From Clostridiales bacterium (GTDB lineage Bacteria > Bacillota > Clostridia > Oscillospirales > Oscillospiraceae), in NCBI GenBank assembly GCA_022782265.1, contig JALFOM010000028.1, positions 1-64,000 of the forward strand: DNA of 64,000 bases, written 5' to 3'. Every line of letters begins with the position of its first letter. Position 1 is the first letter of the stretch. The notes beneath the pieces are model-generated. The model did no database searches, was not told the DNA's origin, and saw only the letters and a program-made list of their open reading frames with translations. Below, in pieces: positions 57,875-64,000 of this stretch. A program made the position numbers and the translations under genes.

Positions 57875-58412
57875 CACTGTACCCCCCTTCCGCCAGGACT
57901 GTCCGGAGCTTGTCCCGGCCCCGCAGGAGCTTGACCCGCACCGTTGAGGCGGGCAAGTCCAGCTCTGCCGCAATGTCCCCGGTCTTTTGGTAGAGATAAT
58001 AGTGGCGGATAAAGATCCCCCGGTCGGGCTCCGGCAGCGCGTTTACCGCCCGGCGGGTCAGCTCTGCCAGTTCTTTTTCCACCGCTTCCTCCTCCGGACC
58101 GGGCGCGCTCAGGTCCATGGTCTCGTCATCCAGCGGCTCCGGCAGGTGCAGGGAGCGGAGTCTGGACAGGGCGGCATTCCGCGTGACAGTGGCAAGCCAG
58201 GCTTTCAGCTTTCCCGGCCGGACAGCCTCTCCCTTTTCCCAAAGGGCGGTAAAGGCGTCGGAGGCCACCTCCTCCATGTCCTCCCGGGGCAGAGCCGGAG
58301 CGAGAATATTGTGGGCAATGGTATAGACATAGGGCATGTAGGCATCCATGATCTCCTCCAGCGCGGCGCAGTCCCCACGGGAGAGGCGACGCAGAAGGCG
58401 GCGTTCATCCAT
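57864..58412 (-). CDS. ECF-type RNA polymerase sigma factor
   Basis: Region 2 AYMPYVYTIAHNIL...DAFTALW; region 4 YLYQKTGDIAAELDLPASTVRVKLLRGRDKLR. Confidence 0.92.
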   Translation of the reverse strand: MDERRLLRRLSRGDCAALEEIMDAYMPYVYTIAHNILAPALPREDMEEVASDAFTALWEKGEAVRPGKLKAWLATVTRNAALSRLRSLHLPEPLDDETMDLSAPGPEEEAVEKELAELTRRAVNALPEPDRGIFIRHYYLYQKTGDIAAELDLPASTVRVKLLRGRDKLRTVLAEGGYSDEI

Positions 58413-58444
58413 TTCCGGTCACTTCCTTTTTCTTTCTTCTATAA

Positions 58445-58502
58445 AGAACGCAGTATCCCGCAAAAATGTTACATGAAACATTTTCATTTCCCGCCGCGTT
58501 AT
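58445..58502. promoter_or_regulatory. Symmetric divergent ECF-type promoter pair
   Basis: Minus: TGTAAC (58473-58468) N17 CGTTCT (58450-58445). Plus: TGAAAC (58474-58479) N17 CGTTAT (58497-58502). Confidence 0.7.
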
Positions 58503-58535
58503 TGATATAAACGATATTTTTTCGGGAGGCGTGAA

Positions 58536-60668
58536 ATGAAAAGAACTCTGGTGAAATTTTTTTCGGCTATATTGGCGCTGACCCTGTTTTTCTCCCTTGG
58601 CTCCTGTGCGTTCAAAGGGGAAGAGGCTTCCCCGGCGGAGGAGACAATATTAAGCGAAGAGCTGGTCCCGGGCTATGTTTCCACGGCGATCCAGGTACCG
58701 GACTGGCTGGGCGGCATCCGGGAGCTGACATTGGAAAGGGGCGTCCTCTACCTTGTGGGACAGACCGCCGAGGACTACACCCTGGGCAGCTTCGATATTG
58801 CCTCCGGCACATGGACGGAGATCGGTTTCGACCGCTCCGGTCTGAAAAAAGCCAGCGAAAACAACGGCTTTCCCGCCTATGCGATCAGCAGCCTGACCGC
58901 GGCGGAGGGCACAGTCTGGGCCATGCTGGAGCAGTATACCGACAGCGGCCGGGACAGCTATATTCTGCGCTTTGACGCCGTGCAGGACAGCGCCGCCCGG
59001 CGGGTAAAAGTGGGCTTTGAAGCCGGGGCCAATACCGAGTCCACAGACAGGATCTTCACCGGCCTGCGCGCCCTGGACAGGGAGATGGCTATTCTGTCAG
59101 ATTTCAGCGGCAATTACCTGATCGACAGTTCCGCCCGGCTGCTTCAGACCCTGCCCAACAAAGAGCTGAACTATATGACGGCGGCCAGAAACAACGGGCG
59201 GCTGATGGTCTGCTGTACCTCAGCCGGGCAATACGGCAGCTGCCTGTTTGACCCGGCGGCGCTGAGCGCCGGGGAGACGAAAACGGAAGAACCGCTGGAC
59301 TGCGTCAGCGAAAACGGCCACTGGCTCCGCGCCGGGATGGAGGGCCTGTATCTGTGGGACGAAGACAGCGGCGCCGAGACGCTGATCTTCCGCTGGCTGG
59401 ATGCGGCGCTGAGCTACGACGATGTGCAGCTGCTTGAACTCAGCGCGGGTCAGACCGTGGAGGACAGTGAGGGGAATTTCTATCACTTCGGCACGGGTGC
59501 CGACTACATCATCAAAACCAGCCCAGGCATGGTGAAGAACAAAACCGTACTCACCCTGGCCACTTTCGGGACAGGCAGCGGCGTACTGGACGCCGTTTTG
59601 CGCTTTAATAACAGCAGCCCGGACTATAAGGTTGAGCTGCTCTCCTACGACGGCTGGACGGAAAAGGACAAATTCCTGATGGACATGACCACCGGCAAGG
59701 CGGCAGACATCGTCGATCTCAGTTCTCTGCCCGATTCGGCCATTGACAGCGGGGTGTTCGTGGACCTGCTGCCCTATATCGACAGCGACCCTGAGCTGAG
59801 CCGGGAGGATTTTATCCAGCCGGTTTTCAACAGCATGCTCCGGGACGGACAGCTCTGCAAGCTGACCGTCAATTTCGGTCTCATCACCTTTGAGGCCCGG
59901 GCCTCCCAGTTTCCCGGGCGGGAGGGCTGGACCATTGACTATGTCAACGGGCTGATCGCCAACCGGGGAGAGAACACGCCGGTGTTCTTCTGGCACCGGA
60001 ACCGGGACGCACTGCTGGATATGCTCTGTCTGATGTCCACGGCGGAGTATATCGACTGGGAGACCGGCACATGCAGCTTTGAAAGCGAGGGCTTCAAGCA
60101 GTGGCTCCGGTTTGTCCGGGACATCCCCTATACCGATACTTACACCGAGGATGCGGTGCTGATGTACCCGGACGGCGACGTGGGGTACAGGAGCGCCTAT
60201 TATGCCAGAAGCTTTTTGCAGGAGGACTATGTATACGCCGGCTTCCCCGGCACCTCCGGCAGCGGCAGCTATTTCACGGAATTAGGGGACGACAGTCTGG
60301 GAATCAATATCTGCTACGGGATCTCCGCCGCGTCGGAACACAAGGACGCCGCCTGGGAATTTCTGCGCATCCTGCTGCAATGCTGCGGCTCTGACGGCTT
60401 CCCGGTGCTGCGATCGGCCTTTGAGGAGCAGCTGGAAAGCGCGATTTGTGAAGAATCGGAGTACGATTTCCGGATTTTTACACAAAGTGACGCGGACAAG
60501 CTCCGGGAGCTGGTCTGCTCCACGGAGAAGACGGTACACCGGGAAGAGGAGCTTTTGGCCCTCATCCGCCAGGGTGCGGAGCAGTATTTTTCCGGGCAGA
60601 AGAGCCTGGACGAGGCCGCCGCGCTGATCCAGAGCCGGGCGGCGATCTATGTGGCGGAGAAGGGCTGA
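58536..60668 (+). CDS. Extracellular solute-binding-like lipoprotein (710 aa)
   Basis: Signal plus lipobox LFFSLGSCAFKG; C-terminal half resembles type-1 SBPs (LDAVLRFNNSSPDYKVELLSYDGWTEKDKFLMDMTTGKAADIVDLSSL). Confidence 0.75.
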   Translation: MKRTLVKFFSAILALTLFFSLGSCAFKGEEASPAEETILSEELVPGYVSTAIQVPDWLGGIRELTLERGVLYLVGQTAEDYTLGSFDIASGTWTEIGFDRSGLKKASENNGFPAYAISSLTAAEGTVWAMLEQYTDSGRDSYILRFDAVQDSAARRVKVGFEAGANTESTDRIFTGLRALDREMAILSDFSGNYLIDSSARLLQTLPNKELNYMTAARNNGRLMVCCTSAGQYGSCLFDPAALSAGETKTEEPLDCVSENGHWLRAGMEGLYLWDEDSGAETLIFRWLDAALSYDDVQLLELSAGQTVEDSEGNFYHFGTGADYIIKTSPGMVKNKTVLTLATFGTGSGVLDAVLRFNNSSPDYKVELLSYDGWTEKDKFLMDMTTGKAADIVDLSSLPDSAIDSGVFVDLLPYIDSDPELSREDFIQPVFNSMLRDGQLCKLTVNFGLITFEARASQFPGREGWTIDYVNGLIANRGENTPVFFWHRNRDALLDMLCLMSTAEYIDWETGTCSFESEGFKQWLRFVRDIPYTDTYTEDAVLMYPDGDVGYRSAYYARSFLQEDYVYAGFPGTSGSGSYFTELGDDSLGINICYGISAASEHKDAAWEFLRILLQCCGSDGFPVLRSAFEEQLESAICEESEYDFRIFTQSDADKLRELVCSTEKTVHREEELLALIRQGAEQYFSGQKSLDEAAALIQSRAAIYVAEKG

Positions 60669-60682
60669 ACTGCCGTAATACT

Positions 60683-60724
60683 GGAATAATCAAGGGAGGG
60701 CTGCTGCCCTCCCTTGATTATTCC
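60683..60724 (+). terminator. 19-bp perfect hairpin
   Basis: GGAATAATCAAGGGAGGGC-tgct-GCCCTCCCTTGATTATTCC. Confidence 0.8.
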
Positions 60725-60772
60725 GCTTCCCTTGCCGCGCGCAGGGCAGCGGCATAGGAGAGTATATTCAAT

Positions 60773-61477
60773 TTATCTCACAACCTTTCCCAGCACCCGC
60801 AGGGGCAGCTCGGGAGAGACAACAATATCCGAATAGGCGGGGTTTAACGAGTGCAGGGCCATGGAGTGCTCCAAAGCCACCAGTTGCTTGAGATAGGCGT
60901 TTCCGTCGTAGAGGAAGATGCCGATCTCCCCGGTCATCAGGCTGCGCTGCTGGCGGACCCAGACGGTCTGCCCGTCGTGAAACGCCGGCTCCATACTGTC
61001 GCCGGCCACGCGGACGCCGAAGTTGGCCCCGTCGGGCACCTCCGCCCCCACTTCCACCATCTCATAATCCTCCCCGTCCAGAAACTGGCCGGTGCCGGCG
61101 CTGACCGCCAGGGAGTACAGAGGCAGAGAACGGATATAGGCAGGCTCCTCCCTGCGGTTGGCATAGCGCCCGCTGTCCCGCAGAAGCTGCACATAGTCCA
61201 GCGCCAAACGCCGGCCCTCGCGGCAAAGCCCGGCAAATATGCCCTCGCTGCCGCAGGAAAATTCGCCTCTCACATCGTCGATCTCCAAAATCTCGCACAG
61301 GGCGAGAAACTGTTTCGCGTTGGGCAGGGTGGCGCCCTTTTCCCACTTGGACACCGCCTGATTGGTCACGGGAAAGCCCCGCAGACTCATGGCCTCCGCA
61401 AGCTCTGTCTGGTTGATCCCCAGCTCCTTCCGGCGCTTGCAGAGCATCTGGCCTATGTTTTCATACATTCGTCTCAC
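60773..61477 (-). CDS. XRE-family regulator with S24/LexA-like peptidase domain
   Basis: MLCKRRKELGINQTELAEAMSLRGFPVTNQAVSKWEKGATLP HTH; VRVAGDSMEPAFHDGQTVWVR S24. Confidence 0.92.
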   Translation of the reverse strand: MRRMYENIGQMLCKRRKELGINQTELAEAMSLRGFPVTNQAVSKWEKGATLPNAKQFLALCEILEIDDVRGEFSCGSEGIFAGLCREGRRLALDYVQLLRDSGRYANRREEPAYIRSLPLYSLAVSAGTGQFLDGEDYEMVEVGAEVPDGANFGVRVAGDSMEPAFHDGQTVWVRQQRSLMTGEIGIFLYDGNAYLKQLVALEHSMALHSLNPAYSDIVVSPELPLRVLGKVVR

Positions 61478-61511
61478 CTCATCACAAGCATACCATGCAT
61501 CAAGAGAAAAA

Positions 61512-61552
61512 GCAAGGTAATTTTATCTTTATAAGATAAAATTACCTTGCTC
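61512..61552 (-). terminator. 19-bp perfect inverted repeat; terminator overlapping the repressor promoter
   Basis: AGCAAGGTAATTTTATCTT-TAT-AAGATAAAATTACCTTGCT; on the minus strand followed by TTTTTCTCTT. Confidence 0.8.
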
Positions 61553-61560
61553 ACGTTTTC

Positions 61561-62496
61561 TCAGTATTCGTAAATTCCGCCGCCGATAAATTCGCGGATC
61601 AGGGAATCGTCGGCCACAAGGCTCTCGTCGATATGGCCGAAGAGCTGAAGGGCCGGGAGAACGGCGCGAAGCTCGTCAAAACGCTCGATCCCCTCGGGCA
61701 CGGACTTGAAGAGCTCGGTGGCCACATGGTTGAATACCGGCAGCTCATAAGGCATGGCGGTGTCGAACTGGAAGTTGGCCTTATCCTTGAAGGGGGAGAT
61801 GTTCATCTTCTCGCCCCGGCGCACATTGGCCCACATGCTCATGGTCTCTGCCGGCGCGGAGCCCCGGAAGTTATAGTCCCGCACCGTGCGGCGCACCAGA
61901 CGGAACCAGGTGCGTTTGAACACGATCTTCCCCTCGAACTCCACATCGCTGCGGGCGGAGATGTAGAGCTTGAAGGCCTCCGGGTGCTGGTCGGTGATCA
62001 TGTCGTTCAGGGCGTGGATGCCCTCGAAAATGACCACCTCGTCGCTGCCCAGCTTGATGGACTTGGAGGGCTCCTGCACTCTCATCCGGCGGGAGAACTC
62101 ATATTTGGGCACAAAGATGCGCTTGCCCTCGGACAGCATGGTGAAGTGCCGGTTCAAAAGCTCCATGTCCATGCAGTAAGGGGACTCCAGATCCAGATCT
62201 CCCTCCGGGGTGCGGGGGGCGGTGGCCGGGTCGATGGTCTTGAAATAGTCGTCCATGGCCACATAGTGGGTGCCGATGCCCCGCTTTTTCAAGGCCTCGG
62301 CGATTTTCATGGACGTGGTGGTCTTGCCCGAACCGGAGGGGCCGGAGAGCAGCACGATGGGGCTTTTCTTCCGGTTTTCCACGATCATGTCTGCCGCCTT
62401 TTCCACCTTGCGGAGGTACTGTTCGTCCCCCTCTTCCATAAGCCCTTTCGGGTCGGATACGGTTCTGAAATTGATCTCTTTCAGCGAATACGCCAT
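61561..62496 (-). CDS. Uridine kinase-like nucleoside kinase
   Basis: VLLSGPSGSGKTTTSMKIAEALKK P-loop; VIFEGIHALNDMI. Confidence 0.88.
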   Translation of the reverse strand: MAYSLKEINFRTVSDPKGLMEEGDEQYLRKVEKAADMIVENRKKSPIVLLSGPSGSGKTTTSMKIAEALKKRGIGTHYVAMDDYFKTIDPATAPRTPEGDLDLESPYCMDMELLNRHFTMLSEGKRIFVPKYEFSRRMRVQEPSKSIKLGSDEVVIFEGIHALNDMITDQHPEAFKLYISARSDVEFEGKIVFKRTWFRLVRRTVRDYNFRGSAPAETMSMWANVRRGEKMNISPFKDKANFQFDTAMPYELPVFNHVATELFKSVPEGIERFDELRAVLPALQLFGHIDESLVADDSLIREFIGGGIYEY

Positions 62497-63983
62497 TACT
62501 CTTCCTCCTGACTGCGTTCTGTATAAAATTCTGTTATCCCACGTTTGTCCGCGCAGGTCTTTTCTATGCCGTTAATATACTCCAGGGGGTATTTGGGCTC
62601 CATGATGCGGATATTCCGCCCCCCGTCGTGCCGCACCAGCTTGGTGGAACCGCCGCCGCCCATGGCGACGATGCTGCACAGCTCCTCCATGATGCAGATG
62701 TTGTAAAGGTTAATGTAGCCCTCCCGGCTCCAGCCCACATTTTCAAAGCCGCCGGACATGAATTTCTGCCGGTAGAGATAATAGGGTGCGTAGTCCGCCA
62801 CTCTCAGCTTCTCCTGGGCGATGTCCAGCATGCCCCCCACCTCTGCCGCCGTGGGCAGAGCGGAGCCCTCCAGGGTGATCCGGGAGCCTTTTTTCAGCGA
62901 CAGGGTGTGCACGGTCACATTCTCCGGCGAGAGGGCCAGCACCTGGTCCACCGTATCCGTGAAGCCCTGCACCGTGTCTGTGGGCAGACCGGCGATCAGG
63001 TCCATATTCACCGCAAAGCCTCCCACCTGGCGTACCTTTTCCAGGGCGGAGACAATGTCTGCCGCGCTGTGGCGGCGGCCTATGGCCTCCAACACCGTAT
63101 CGCTCATGGTCTGGGGGTTCACGCTGACCCGGTCTACGCCGTGGCGGCGCAGCACCTGCAGCTTCTCCAAGGTGATGGTGTCAGGCCGCCCGGCCTCCAC
63201 CGTGTATTCCCGGATCTGGGACAGGTCAAATTCCTTCTCAAGGGCAGAGCACAGGCGGTCCAGCTGCTCCGCCGACAATGTGGTAGGCGTTCCGCCGCCC
63301 ATATAAACCGAGACGATACGCAGGCCCAAAGCCCGGATCTCCGACGCTGTGGCCCTGATCTCCTGATGCAGGGCCTCCAGAAAGGGCGGGATCAGCTTCA
63401 TACTCTTCTCCACCGACTGGCTGACAAAGCTGCAGTAGGCGCAGCGGGTGGGGCAGAAGGGGATGCCCACATACAGGCAGATGTCCCGGTCCTCTAAACT
63501 CGCCTTGGCGCGCAGAGTCTCCCGGCTGGTGTCCAGGCACAGGGCGGCCCGTTCCGGGCTGACGTCATATTCCTGAATAAAGCGGTGCAGGGCCGCCTGC
63601 TCGTCACCTTCAGAATCCAGAAGGGCGCAGAGCAGCTTGCCCGGCCGTACGCCGGTGAGAGCGCCCCAGGCGGGCTTCTGCCGTCCGGAGCGGAGGGCCG
63701 CCCGGTACATGGCGTTTTTGATCAGCCGCTGGCATATGCGGTCTGTGGAAAGATCGTCGGTCATGGCGGAATTTTTCGCCGCAGCCCGGCCTTTCCAGCA
63801 TTCCCCGCCGGTATAGAATGCGCAGGATGCGGTGGTATATACGCCGCCCCGGTGCAGCCGGAGCTCTATTCTGTCTCCCGCGGGGCAGCCCTCCGGGTAC
63901 TCCGGCCGCTCCTCAGGGAAGAGGGTCAGAAGCATCTGCTCGGCGGCGTATTTGTAATCGTGCCCGTAAAAATACAGTCTCAC
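62496..63983 (-). CDS. hemZ: Coproporphyrinogen dehydrogenase HemZ-like radical SAM protein
   Basis: YVGIPFCPTRCAYCSFVSQ; YMGGGTPTTLSAEQL; VNPQTMSDTVLEAIGRRHS. Confidence 0.92.
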   Translation of the reverse strand: MRLYFYGHDYKYAAEQMLLTLFPEERPEYPEGCPAGDRIELRLHRGGVYTTASCAFYTGGECWKGRAAAKNSAMTDDLSTDRICQRLIKNAMYRAALRSGRQKPAWGALTGVRPGKLLCALLDSEGDEQAALHRFIQEYDVSPERAALCLDTSRETLRAKASLEDRDICLYVGIPFCPTRCAYCSFVSQSVEKSMKLIPPFLEALHQEIRATASEIRALGLRIVSVYMGGGTPTTLSAEQLDRLCSALEKEFDLSQIREYTVEAGRPDTITLEKLQVLRRHGVDRVSVNPQTMSDTVLEAIGRRHSAADIVSALEKVRQVGGFAVNMDLIAGLPTDTVQGFTDTVDQVLALSPENVTVHTLSLKKGSRITLEGSALPTAAEVGGMLDIAQEKLRVADYAPYYLYRQKFMSGGFENVGWSREGYINLYNICIMEELCSIVAMGGGGSTKLVRHDGGRNIRIMEPKYPLEYINGIEKTCADKRGITEFYTERSQEEE

Positions 63984-64000
63984 TGATTCTCTCCGTTTCT

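Overview
A 64-kb chromosomal window from a GC-rich Firmicute, probably an Oscillospiraceae/Ruminococcaceae-type Clostridium by gene content; this taxonomic call is inference. Most of it is ordinary core and accessory coding sequence: iscS(partial)-iscU, an M3 peptidase, a CBS-type Mn pyrophosphatase, a LacI-regulated sugar ABC operon with malQ, pfkB, MATE, holB-yaaT, a CotH/MBOAT/DHHW cluster, an acyl-CoA ligase, ymdB, SbcCD-like genes, arsR-permease-thioredoxin, thiamine pyrophosphokinase, mnmG-mnmA, GHKL/LytTR, APC transporter, amidohydrolase, NhaC, a 10-gene Mrp/Mbh-like antiporter cluster, GAPDH, an ECF sigma with anti-sigma, an XRE-S24 repressor, a uridine-kinase-like gene and hemZ. The most unusual signals are non-coding. 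(1) Two paralogous, separately promoted, terminator-ended intergenic RNA loci at ~1894-2308 and ~2867-3159 share promoter architecture, a covarying 5' hairpin, a 9-codon mini-ORF and a 17-bp stem with compensating wobbles. (2) A strand-symmetric array of seven small hairpins at 26728-26884, joined by exact GAA / TTC spacers, is read in frame into a truncated S23r/Avd-like four-helix-bundle gene next to tRNA-Arg. (3) A near mirror-symmetric pair of divergent ECF promoters lies at 58445-58502. No CRISPR array, rRNA, transposase, integrase or prophage was seen. All calls are by reading; no database search was run.
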